From Alectoria sarmentosa (taxonomy: Eukaryota; Ascomycota; Lecanoromycetes; Lecanorales; Parmeliaceae), in the NCBI GenBank assembly GCA_009733775.1, contig WOGZ01000008.1, forward strand, positions 1 to 64,000: 64,000 nt of DNA, written 5' to 3'. Shown here piece after piece: positions 32,468 through 42,650 of this stretch. Every line of letters starts with the position of its first letter. Within the stretch, counting starts at the first letter, position 1. Both the position numbers and the translations under genes were made by a program. The notes below the pieces were generated by a model. It saw nothing but the letters and a program-made list of their open reading frames with translations. It was not told the origin of the DNA and searched no databases.

Positions 32468-35158
32468 TTACTCTGCCGAATAATTTCTCAGCCCTGCTGC
32501 GTTTCGCGGTACACCAAGACGCGAAGACCCAGATAGCTTAGATACTCCAGCAAAATTTGGGCTCAGAGCACCTCTGGCGGTATTTGTCTTGGCTTCTGAT
32601 GCTATCGGAATTTGTGCTTGCTGCCTTTGATTTGGGTCTTCTTGCTTGGATCTTGGATGCTTTGCTTCTTCCTCCATGGTGGCATCGTTCAAAGAGTCTT
32701 TTCTCTTACCCACAAGCGATGGAGATGGCGCCTGCTCACGAGTTGGATCTTGCTCGATGCTCTGCGCCTCTTTCATCTCGAGTACCTCCATCTGGTGTCC
32801 TACCTCATGACTCAGTCCGCAAGAGTTCTTTTTGACTCCGCCATGCTGGACGACGTTTAATGGGCCTTTTCTCTTGCTTACCGGGCCTGTTTCACGAGGA
32901 GATGAAGCTGGCACCTGCTGATTGCAATCTTCTTGCTCGGCAGGTCCCCTTTCCTCGATTTCGAATTCATTGCCATCGTCTTCCGCCTCACATGGCGCGT
33001 TGTAGTGAGGATCCTCCGCAGGTGGTAAGCTCTCGGAATCTTCCTGCTTTGGCTTCGGTTGTCGACGCTTTGTAATGCAGGATATATCACCCATGATTCC
33101 GAGAAGAACATTTCCCTTTGCATCGACCATACCGCCATCCCTCGTGACTTTTGGAAAACTTGTCGCTTTCAAGTCGTACGTGAGGTCACCGAGATTATTC
33201 TTCTTACCTTTGCCTTTCTGGTCAGGCAATCGAAGTTTTCGAGGCTCCTCAGGTCCTGATGGCGCGGCGAGATCGAAGAATGCCTCTGAAATACCAGCGT
33301 AATCAGGTCGTCCAGCCTGTTTGTTTCTGGCAGTGCCGACCTCAAAGTACATACCTTGTAAGTCCTTCTCAGGCCTATTCGTGGACTGGGATAACAGCGC
33401 CCAGTCTTCGATTCCATAGTCTTGGATGTAAACCCTGAGATCTTCCTTTTCCGACTCGGTCCAGGGTCTGTCCGGTGAGTCTGTGGATGTTGGTAGATAG
33501 AGAGATTTTATCTCTCCGGTAACGTCCCATACGCGCTTCTCTGGGACAGGTATGTTTGCACAGTTGGAATTGATGCCGTGCGCGGTGTCCCACTCTGTAT
33601 CAGCAGGAGCTACGTTGTCGTAAGCAGGGACGTCCCCACGCTCCTCGGCTTCGTCATTAGTGAAAAGTTCGCCTTCTACAGAGGGTTGCTTGTCGGTTTT
33701 TGTGTTTGGGGGAGCTTTGTCGACCATGGTGGCTTCTTGTGCCTCACTGCTCGAGGTGTCCTGGTAGACGGGCGTTAAGTCTTCGTACTTAGCAACCTCA
33801 GCCTGGCATGCGGTAACGTACTCTTCCTGAACGTCCCGGATCTCCTTTGTTCGCATGTAGAGGCGTAGACGCTTTCGTGTCGGCTTGGTCATAACGTCTT
33901 CGAATTCATCGTCGGGAAACCCCGTTCGCTTTCTAGGCATCTTTGTGTCCGGTGTCGTGGCTACCGAATCGATTTTGTGACTATTCGCAGTATTGGCATC
34001 GTTCTCTATGATCCCTAGGACATCATCCATCCGCCTTCGCTTTCGCTGTGATGGGGACTCTTCGTCTTCTGCGTTGTCTTCGGAGTCGCTTGCTCGCTTT
34101 CTTGATGGTGTAGACAGTGTCGATGCAAGTGATGGAGTTGAGGAGGTGAGCGGTGCCTCGGGCTCTGTTGGGAGTGTGGTGGTGATATGAGGGGATGAGG
34201 CAGCTCTTGTATCGGCGGGCGCCCTTGAAATTATGGCCATAGAAGTTGCGGCCAGCCGCATGAGTTCATTCATGTCTTCTTCGGGGATGGAGACTGCTTC
34301 CTCTTCCTCTTCCTCTTCCTCTTCCTCTTCCTCTTCCTCTTCCTCTTCGTCATGTTGGCGAAGACCATCTTGGTTCTCGTCCCTCGACTCTCCAAAGAGG
34401 CCGACTTCTTCTTCATCCCTCGACTCTCCCAAAGGACCGAGATCCTCACCTTCGTCTTCTCTTAAGTCTCCCAAGGGACGGACGCTTTCTTCATCGCTCG
34501 CTTCATCGCTCGCTCTCCAAAGAGGCCGGTCAGTGGCTTCATGCGTTGAATCTCTGAAAGGACCAACGTTCTCTTCGAGTGTTTCGTTCCTGGGCCCAAC
34601 AAGACATGGTATCTCCAAAGCTTCGAGTGAGACTACACTTCCGTAAGTTTGCCGCCCCAAATCATGAGCACAAGAAGTTGACCTACCCCCTCGGCCAGTG
34701 AACCCATGGCTGTAGTCTAATGCGAAAAATGTGTGTAGGACATTCCGTGTTGCCATCTTCTCCAATTCTTTTGCTCCCTCCTCACACACAGGATCTTTCC
34801 CCTCTTCAAAAAACTCCCCTTCGATCTTTCCTGTCCGCCGGTCCTCCGAGTAATTGAGGATGTCGGGATACCGCTCTTCCATAATTGCCTTGTGTACTGA
34901 ACGACGAGAGGGGGTAATCCACACTTCGTTCATCACCTTTGCTCTGAGTCCGGTGGATAGCTCGCTGGGATCTGTAGGGACTGGCATGGTGTTGGATTGC
35001 TGGTTTGTTTGATTTGCTGCAGCGTTCATATTCTCAGATTTCTGTCTTGCGGACGAGGGCGTACTTTTTGTGTTAAGGGATTGGAGGAAGAGGAAAACAA
35101 ACTGTGATGAGGGACGTGGCTGGGTGGTGGAGGTGTGGAAGTGTGTTATTGTATCCAC
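32468..35158 (-). CDS. Large acidic SANT/Myb-like nuclear protein, 896 aa
   Basis: This is a single long open frame. A Ser/Thr/Gln-rich head is followed by a conserved-looking segment with VWITPSRRSVHKAIMEERYPD (about residues 80-110). Then comes an acidic, repeat-like region (RPLGDLREDEGE, LGPLGESRDEEE, LFGESRDEN) running into an uninterrupted glutamate tract (about 270-288). Several basic KR-rich stretches (SQRKRRRMDD, MPRKRTG, TRKRLRL) look like nuclear signals. One SANT/Myb-type domain lies at about 563-610 (RPWTESEKEDLRVYI, GIEDWALLSQ), which suggests DNA or histone binding. The tail is charged and disordered. The start could be the first ATG or one of two downstream (MNAAANQ, MPVPTDP). 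No exact family recognised. Confidence 0.7.
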   Translation of the reverse strand: MDTITHFHTSTTQPRPSSQFVFLFLQSLNTKSTPSSARQKSENMNAAANQTNQQSNTMPVPTDPSELSTGLRAKVMNEVWITPSRRSVHKAIMEERYPDILNYSEDRRTGKIEGEFFEEGKDPVCEEGAKELEKMATRNVLHTFFALDYSHGFTGRGGRSTSCAHDLGRQTYGSVVSLEALEIPCLVGPRNETLEENVGPFRDSTHEATDRPLWRASDEASDEESVRPLGDLREDEGEDLGPLGESRDEEEVGLFGESRDENQDGLRQHDEEEEEEEEEEEEEEEEEAVSIPEEDMNELMRLAATSMAIISRAPADTRAASSPHITTTLPTEPEAPLTSSTPSLASTLSTPSRKRASDSEDNAEDEESPSQRKRRRMDDVLGIIENDANTANSHKIDSVATTPDTKMPRKRTGFPDDEFEDVMTKPTRKRLRLYMRTKEIRDVQEEYVTACQAEVAKYEDLTPVYQDTSSSEAQEATMVDKAPPNTKTDKQPSVEGELFTNDEAEERGDVPAYDNVAPADTEWDTAHGINSNCANIPVPEKRVWDVTGEIKSLYLPTSTDSPDRPWTESEKEDLRVYIQDYGIEDWALLSQSTNRPEKDLQGMYFEVGTARNKQAGRPDYAGISEAFFDLAAPSGPEEPRKLRLPDQKGKGKKNNLGDLTYDLKATSFPKVTRDGGMVDAKGNVLLGIMGDISCITKRRQPKPKQEDSESLPPAEDPHYNAPCEAEDDGNEFEIEERGPAEQEDCNQQVPASSPRETGPVSKRKGPLNVVQHGGVKKNSCGLSHEVGHQMEVLEMKEAQSIEQDPTREQAPSPSLVGKRKDSLNDATMEEEAKHPRSKQEDPNQRQQAQIPIASEAKTNTARGALSPNFAGVSKLSGSSRLGVPRNAAGLRNYSAE
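34298..34349 (-). repeat. CTCTTC microsatellite coding the Glu tract
   Basis: This is a nearly perfect run of TCC/TCT triplets on the plus strand (GAG/GAA codons on the minus strand), coding the unbroken glutamate tract of the SANT-like protein. Confidence 0.9.
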
Positions 35159-37670
35159 AAGAGGCGTATGTGAGTAAGCAAAAGCTTTGCTAACGAGAGA
35201 CGCAGATGCTTATGAGTGTGCTGTACCGTCAATGCTGCCCTGCAGATTGAAGCGTAGCGGTATGCCTCGTCGCTGAATACTGTGACTGTGGAGGAGAGAT
35301 GCGCGGAGGGGTCCAAAGGACCTGGTGCAGAGCAGGTAGAAGTGTTGTCGTCTTGACGGGATAGGATGTATTAAAAAGTTTGCTGATGAGAGATACAGAT
35401 GACAAGGGAAGTGATATACTATCAACGTGGTCAGGGCAAGTTGAAGAATAGCAGCATGTATCTCAATGGTGTGTGCTGTAACAATGGAGGGAAGAAGAAT
35501 AGGAAGGTTAAGAAAGGCATTAAATATCCACGCGCCAAGACAAAATATTGCAATTCATTTCGAAACTATTCCCGGTCTGGGTGGAAAAGATGTCGGTGTT
35601 GAAACATTTCTGGAAATGAAAGCGCGAAGACCCCCATTGGTTTGCTCGATTGTGTTCAATGAGTATCTGCTCTGTTTGCCTCTTCCATCTTTCTCGTCAA
35701 ACCAACCACACCCATCTCGTTCCGGGTATCCAGACGCCATCCATATCTAGAAGATTATATATATAGACCTGTAACTCTGTCGATTGACATTTGACACAAC
35801 CACTTACTACACTCATCCTCGTTCGTCCGTCCACCGGAAGCGTCTCTCTAAGATGGCCGCGTTCGCGTCCGGTCACCGTTTGGCGCGGAGCCAATGGATG
35901 CCGAAGAGGTTGAAACATTCGCGCATGGAACGAAACACCCATTGTCGATTCCTATATTTAGCAAACCTTCTTCTCCCCAGTGAGATCAATTTGACACTCC
36001 CAAAACATCAGCCTTGGTGTCATATGGCTTCGCAATTCACCATCGTCAGTCACGTGTGTCAATGCAGCCTCCCCGCGAGTGAGTTTATGTCGTGCCAGGT
36101 GTGCGATTGAGAACCCCCCCCCCCTTCCCCCCCCCTCTCCCCGGTGGGCTTTCTTTTTGTCTTTGTGTTACTCGAGAAAATTAGCAGCACTACGTGCACT
36201 GGATGGGATGGAGAGAGACGACCGGTAATTGCTGCCCGGAGGACTCTTTGAATCGCCGAGATTGGGGGGTTGAGTCGTCGTGAGTATTATTTGCTGTCAG
36301 TGACGTTCTTCATGTTTCCTCAGGCATCTTATCTATCTTATCTCTGTTGCGGATTTTCCGGGGAAATCGTGTGACCCGCTCTCACCCATTTTGTGTGTGC
36401 TCCGCGGCAACCTTCCCTGGCGAGTTTTGAGGGGCGATTTTCTTTTGATGAGGAGTGACTAGCTCGATTCGATCCTGCGGGGGTTTTTGGGATTGCGGTC
36501 GTTTGCGCCCGTTTTCTGATTTTCGATATTCGATTAGGTTGGGAGTTTGGGGATTCGTAAGCGACGATGGCGATGGAGGTGAAGGGGGGGATTGAAGGGG
36601 GCTAGTGAGGCCATGCTGGTAAGGGGGAGGATTGAAAGGGCTAGTGAGGGGTGTGGTGAAGAGGTGGTGAAGGATTTGGGGTTGAACGAAGACATTTTGG
36701 TGTATCTACATACCCGCTACATATCCCATCCACAATAAATGAATTAAAAAGCCAGGTGACAGACAGCCGCAATCGTTGCTTCCAATAAAGTGACGGCGAG
36801 AATAAATCGGCTTCACTTCCAGGAGGGGGAAATCTGCAAGTGATGTACGGTAATCGCTCCGTTCTGGAAGTCAGGAGAATGGTTCGAAAAATATGCAGCA
36901 TTCTTCTTCTTCTTCTTGGCATTGTCGAAACGAGCAGGTTGAATATGCGAATATAATCAAAACCCTAAACGCAAAAAAGAGAAATTTTCCCCCTTCTTCG
37001 CCACTCGGCCTTGGCGGACCCGCCACACATCACCGTGACTTTGGCAGCTGCGATGGATGGATGGTGATTTTTTAAGGGTATATGAGATCGACATGGGATG
37101 AGAAGGATGAAGAAGAAAACGAGGTTTGATGGTCGTGAGAGAAGATGAGTTGATTGTACTTCTGGTGATTTTCGGCTGCGAGGGTTGAGAGTATATTGCG
37201 CTGTATACGGCAAAAGAGGAGTCGGCAAGACTGCATATGCTGTGTAGAGTCACAGATGCATTGGTTTGAGAGAGTTGAGAGAGTTGTCGGACTCACCGAC
37301 TCTGAATTCCCTTTTCAGGTATTTCCGATATTTCTTGGCTCGCCCATAAATTTCCCCCGTCTCCCCATTTCCTCTTTCGTTCGCTCACCACAGTCAGCGA
37401 CAGACCATCTGTCCAGCTGCCTCGGACATATTCTCGTTGCCACTGCCACATTGCATCAAATATCGCATTGCGAAGGAGAGAAAACGCTGCCACTGTCACC
37501 GTCTGTGGTTGATTGCCGTTTGAAACCTTGCACTGTGAAGGACGACTTCCTTTACAACCGTTAGACTGTCTGATTCGAAACCGCTCCATATCCCGCCTTG
37601 TGAAGAACGCATATCCTGCGCTACCACCACCACCACCACCATCAGATCTTCTACCTCAGGATCATCGAAC
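35159..37670. other. Intergenic with pyrimidine and poly-C runs
   Basis: This is 2.5 kb between divergent genes. Two C-runs lie at about 36113-36137. CCA repeats lie at about 37624-37641 just before the next start codon, probably in its 5'UTR. No gene is recognised; small open frames overlap on both strands. Confidence 0.5.
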
Positions 37671-38232
37671 ATGGTCCCCAACATTAGTTTCTACCCCTTT
37701 CTCCCCTTTGAGATCCGGAATTACTACGAGAAGGTGAGCAAGGGCCTGATCGAAGAGAGACCTTACGACTATTGGGGCCCCGACACCGCCGAAGAAGAGG
37801 CGCACTGGCAACGATGGTGGTTGCTAATCAAGCAATCATTCCGCCCGATAGACTGGGATTCGGGGTCCACCGCACACGACAGTAAGTCTTTCATCTCCAT
37901 TGAGAGCCAAGATGTTCTAGAATGCCAACGGAGTTATAGTTGTGGAACACGGGAGAAAGACCCTGGAGACACCGGATCTTGTTGGACCTATGGGCGAGAT
38001 TCTTGTGATGGATGTGGACCCCTTGTCGAATACGATTATGTGGAGGGTTGACAATCGTTCTTCGTCTAAAGCGGAATTTGGCAAGGAGGTGAAGAAGCAG
38101 AGAAGTAGCAGTTTCGAGGCAGCTAGCAAGATGTACAAGCTAGCCAAGAAACATCTCGTCACTTTCATTGAAGCGCGCCGAACAAGGACGAGCGTGATGT
38201 TATTCGAAGCGATACCGCAACCATGCATCTAA
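37671..38232 (+). CDS. Orphan two-exon protein, 167 aa
   Basis: Exons are 37671-37881 and 37940-38232, joined by a 58-bp GTAAGT...ATAG intron in phase 1 (codon ATT). The protein begins MVPNISFYPFLPFEIRNYYE and is Trp-rich near residues 30-60 (YDYWGPD, AHWQRWWLLIKQ). The second exon carries ILVMDVDPLSNTIMWRVDN and a Lys/Arg-rich end. There is no signal peptide, membrane helix or known motif. The clean splice, matching phase and good codon texture in both exons support a real gene. Function unknown. Confidence 0.6.
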
Positions 38233-38290
38233 CAGAACGCATTGATGAACGCCGTTCATAAATCTAAGAAGATTTCCCGGACTTTCACCA

Positions 38291-38525
38291 AACGGAAGGG
38301 TTCGGAAATACGGTCCGCAAGATCGATGGCAAGACCCTCCCCGGAACGTTAACTAGATGCAAGGGCTCAAAAAACACCTTTCGCGACATCTCTCACAGAA
38401 CATCACCTAAGCGACCACGGAACGGAAGCGCACACAAAATACCACCCGTGAGATCGATGGCAAAATCCACAAATGCCACCATCAAACGGAAGCGCACAAA
38501 GAACACCATTCGTGAGATCTTCTTG
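38291..38525 (+). repeat. Three degenerate copies of an AACGGAAG...GAGATCGATGG segment
   Basis: Copies start at 38291, 38421 and 38485, each about 40-45 bp: AACGGAAG[G/C]G, then 15-20 variable bases, then C[G/A]TGAGATC or CGCAAGATC, twice followed by GATGGCAA. Spacing is irregular (130 and 64 bp). They lie just past the orphan gene. Confidence 0.55.
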
Positions 38526-39158
38526 AAGGCCTGCATACCTGCACCATCGAATAAGCAAAGGCATCCCTACGGGCATTTCGACTGTGAATAGGGTCATGCT
38601 GACGGCCTCATTCTCACGAAGAAACGAAAATCTCATGGTTCAAGACTCTAAGAGGACTCATAATTCAGAAACAACAAAGAAAACACCGAGAAAACGAAAA
38701 GACCTCTAGCATCAAGTGTATCGCAAATCCAAAGAGACACACGTCCACAATACCAAATATCCAGCCATCCCGAGCGTCTATAGAAACCAAGGGCTCCGGC
38801 GGGAGGCGCTGACCAAGGCAGCGCCCCTTCGGCAACGGACCGGCACCTTTTCGCGGTGCTGGAGAGAAGTAGCTCTGATTTGAAGGGTGAAACGAAGTCC
38901 AGTCCAAGATGTTGCCACTCTACCCTCGTGTCAATTCGTTTGCAACAGGATGGTCTAGCGGATTTCGAAGGGAGTGACAGGGCGAATTCGCCTAGGAGGG
39001 AATTGAATTAGGGAAGTGGATGTCGATCTTTATTTGCCTTCTGGGTGTTGTTGGTTCGGCGCTTTTAATGTATTTTGAAAACACAATCCGAGGGATATGA
39101 TGGTTTCTCTTGATTTTTCTCTCCCATTCGTTCCCATCTTGCCGACTTAGATTTTCAG

Positions 39159-39278
39159 ATGGCTCTCCCTCACTATGACTACGCCAAGGCGAACAAGCAT
39201 TTAGATAGACACAAGCAGCTTCCAGCTTCGGCTGCCTGGAAACACGACCTGAAGCATGCCTGGATTAAAGTGAAATGA
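39159..39278 (+). CDS. Possible small protein or exon, 39 aa
   Basis: The frame begins MALPHYDYAKANKHLDRHKQ and ends HAWIKVK with a stop. It is preceded by a pyrimidine-rich TTTTCAG that could be a splice acceptor, so it may be the last exon of an unseen gene. No family is recognised and there is no other support. Confidence 0.2.
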   Translation: MALPHYDYAKANKHLDRHKQLPASAAWKHDLKHAWIKVK

Positions 39279-39381
39279 TGAATTGAGAAGTTGCGGATTT
39301 GGCTCCGGTGGCCACACTCACAGGGGGCCCCTGGCAACTAAGGTAAAGTACTTTAGGGTTGTAGCCCGAGAGCTAAATGCT

Positions 39382-39393
39382 CCCGCTAGCGGG
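39382..39393. repeat. 12-bp perfect palindrome CCCGCTAGCGGG
   Basis: This is a self-complementary 12-mer in the upstream region of the ankyrin gene. A second inverted repeat, GGCAATTC/GAATTGCC with a 7-base loop, lies at 39447-39469. Confidence 0.7.
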
Positions 39394-39865
39394 TACTTGC
39401 GCAGTTCGGCTAAGGTACCTAGATAGCTCGGATAGGTGATCCCCTAGGCAATTCGATCCCGGAATTGCCGATGTTTAGATCTCGTGGAGAGTATAAGCAT
39501 CCGTTTAGTACAGTATATATGTTGTGTTAAAACCTGATCAGTGATAGAGTCGCATGAGTCCAGCATGTGTAGGTGCCGAATCTCCGCCAGCTTTTAGTGA
39601 ATCCCTGCCGAACTACAAGCCCCTATTCAACAGGAAAGCGGGCCGCGGATAGTACTAACAAAAATGCCCGACCCAGAAGCACAGCCAACACACTGCCAAC
39701 ACACTATGTTGGCCTGTCAGCATCTTGATTGCTCAGCTTCGTGGTCCGAGGCGAACTCCTGCTGCCCTACTGGGCCAGTGCCGACCACCAGCTAAGGTGA
39801 GTTCGGGGTGGTTTTGGGGGTCAATCCCCAAAGCCCCCAGGCACGACCCCCTCGGATGTATCGGG

Positions 39866-39873
39866 TATAAAAG
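39866..39873 (+). promoter_or_regulatory. TATA box of the ankyrin gene
   Basis: TATAAAAG lies 140 bp before the chosen ATG, followed by a CCTACCTACCTACCT tract that could be the transcription start region. It is placed by position only. Confidence 0.4.
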
Positions 39874-40012
39874 TGTGTGCTAATTTCCTACCTACCTACC
39901 TCAAACTTCGTCAGGTGTCACATCTCGTTTTGGGAATAGATCGCCGAGGCAAGGCTGTGGGTGAGTAATGGTGTCCTGCCAACTATTTTGTTTTCTTGAT
40001 GCTGATGGCAAT

Positions 40013-42650
40013 ATGGATCCTCTATCGGTCACTGTCAGTATCGTCGCGTTAATTGGTGCCGCGCAACAGGTGGCCGTCGGTTTGAATAAATTGGCATCGC
40101 TGCGGGGAGCCCCAGCAGCAGTCCTCGCGCTCAATAACGAATTATCAGATCTTCGCCTCGTCCTGATCGAGGCGGAGCCTCTACTGCTCAAGCATGGACG
40201 CGCAACAGCTGCTTCACAGACAGCTATCTCTAGTGTAGCCAACGATGCCAGACTGAGGCTCAGCATTGAGGGAGCAAAAGACAAGCTAGTGGAGTTGGAA
40301 TCAATAATTCAAAATCGACTGATGACCCGCATGGGCGCAATAGACAGACTAGGCTGGCTCAAGGAGCAGGACAAGATTCGTAAAGCCTTGCATGACCTCC
40401 GCATGCTCAGGCTCAACATTACTGCGATGCTAGGGGTTGTCACCTCGTGAGTTGCCCTCTTTCTCTCTCGCCAGAGACGGGAACATCCTGCTGGACTTCT
40501 GTCAATTCCGTGAGGGACCATGGTGTATGAATCTGCTCCTGACTTCCATGTATGGGCCATGGTTAAGCCTTGCCAAATGACTGACAAATTCTCAGCTCGG
40601 CGTCGTTTCGGCTCGAAACAAGGCTTCAAGATGTCCAGGTTGCCACTGAGCAGGGCCGCGTTGCAATATCGCAAACTCTATCATCTCAGAAAGACACATT
40701 GGAAAAAGCCTTTGCGTATATGAACGCGAATCAGCAAAGTTACAATGACAGGCTGAAACGAGTGGAAGCATTGGTACCGTCCAGTTTAGATTCCTTTGAA
40801 AAGACGAATCACATCGATTCCAGTTCAGAAAAGCAAGAGATCTACAACCAGCGACATAGCGATGCCGCGGGCTCTTCCTTCCAACTGAATGATTTTAGCG
40901 CTTTACGAATGCGCTTTCTAAGACAGCATAAATGCGATGCGTCGTGTGACTGTAATTGTCATACACCCAAGCGTGCTCGAACTCCTCAGATGCTCCAATC
41001 TGTACTCGGTTCTTTGTTTGTTGGCTACACAGGTCTCCCTGCATTGGCCTCTACATGTTCCAGTATTAACTGTCAACGCTCATCCGAGGGCTTTCTCCAA
41101 ATCGACTATTATTTTCCACCGTGGTTCCTCGCCCGGATAGTATCAATGGCAATGAGATTCAAAGACTCAAAGGTTCCAGACCTCTCTATGCGTGTGTTGA
41201 ATCTACGCAGTTCATACGAAGCTATTTTCTTAAATGCTCGTGAAGGCGACGCCGAATTGGTCAGATACCTTCTGACTACGGGACAAGCTTCAGTTCAAGA
41301 TGTAACTCATGACTCCGGGCTATCGCCGTTACATGTGGGTACCACGGGCCATCCTCGGACCTGATGCTGATTCTTGGTCCTAGTTTGCTATCGGAAAAAG
41401 CAATGTTGAAGTAATCGAAGTACTTCTTCAAATGGGATCTGACCCGTATTTGGAAAATCAAACTCAAGAGTATGTTCAAGAACCGGATTTTCCTTCTCTC
41501 CTAGCTAATTGAAACAAGGACGCCCTATTATATGGCTTGGAACACCATTTTCTGCTTTCAAGGAACTCCCAACGCTTCCGCTTGGCGCGTTGACGAGATT
41601 CGCGCTCTGTTCCCCACTGCGGATAGTCGAGAAAACAGAAGAAGATTTACGCGAATTCACAAAGTCGTCTTGAAAATACTACATCTGGACTTAGAAAAGG
41701 AATTGCTGCGCGATCGCTCGATTATCGATCACGTGGATGCAGATGGAAGGACTGCGCTGTCATGGGCTGCGGCGCGTGGAGACAGCAAGTCCGTTGAGGC
41801 GCTTCTACGCCATGGAGCATCTCCAGATACCCCCGACCGAATAGGCCAGGGGCCTCTCCGTCAGGCAATGAAGGCCCACGACCCAACCTGTGTAAAGCTT
41901 CTTCTTGCTTACGGCGCCAAGGTTGATCAACGAGATAATTGGAAGCAGACCGCTCTGCTGAGCGCCATGTACTATTCAGATCCCGTCTCCTTCGCTTTAC
42001 CGCTTCTGAAGGCAGGTGCCCTTGTCAATGTCCGAGATTTCCAAGGGCATTGTCCGCTTTTCGAGGCGGTGAGGTTCAACCACGTGGGAGCAGTGAAGCT
42101 TCTCTTAGACCGTGGAGCTGACGTCGACTGCGCCAATGATGCGGGCTTCACATCTTTACATCAGGCGATACGCTACAACAGCCACGAAGCCTTGACGGCG
42201 CTTCTCGAAGTGGATTTGGATTACGCAGTGCGAGATTGCAAAAAGCAAACGGTGCTTCACTGGGCTGCCGAATTTGCCGACCTAGAGACAATCAGCATCC
42301 TCCGCGGTGAATGGCTTCAAGGTCTTAGTGCAGATGATAAATGTGAGAATGGCCTCACTGCGATCGATCTTGCTGAGAAGAGACGCGACGAAGAGAAAAA
42401 GCGAGGACACACTACAGTCGATTCTCAATGGATTACCGCCTTTTCCGATCTCTTAGAAAGTCTAAGGGGATTCACCACACCGAAGTCTGCACTGAGCTAT
42501 ACAGGAAGCGCCATTTCTGAAGACTCCTTTGTTGACGCTCTGCAGAAGCTAGCCTTTGACGATTTAGCAGATCTAGCGGAGAACGGACAAATCGCGCATG
42601 TAACGGACATCTCAGCGACAAAAGACCTCAGGTGTCAGGAATTGAGATAG
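40013..42650 (+). CDS. Ankyrin-repeat protein with fungal NLR-like N-terminal domain, 796 aa
   Basis: Exons are 40013-40446, 40596-41334, 41384-41469 and 41519-42650; introns of 149, 49 and 49 bp keep the frame. The start MDPLSVTVSIVALIGAAQQVA is the typical opening of the helical N-terminal domain of many fungal NLR and ankyrin proteins (about residues 1-145, with LNNELSDLRLVLIEAEPLL). A coiled middle and a Cys/His cluster (CDASCDCNCH, near 258) follow. Ankyrin repeats begin at SPLHFAIGKSNVEVIEVLL (about 388) and continue after a spacer at about 497-690 (DGRTALSWAAARGD and five more). There is no NACHT or NB-ARC P-loop. The last acceptor is AAG. A role in self/non-self recognition or signalling is inferred from the architecture only. 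Confidence 0.85.

Larger units (their letters stand above)
38233..40012. other. Intergenic with degenerate repeats and palindromes
   Basis: This stretch holds three related segments at 38291-38525, a possible 39-codon frame at 39159-39278, palindromes at 39382-39393 and 39447-39469, and a TATA box before the ankyrin gene (separate entries). Nothing else is recognised. Confidence 0.5.
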
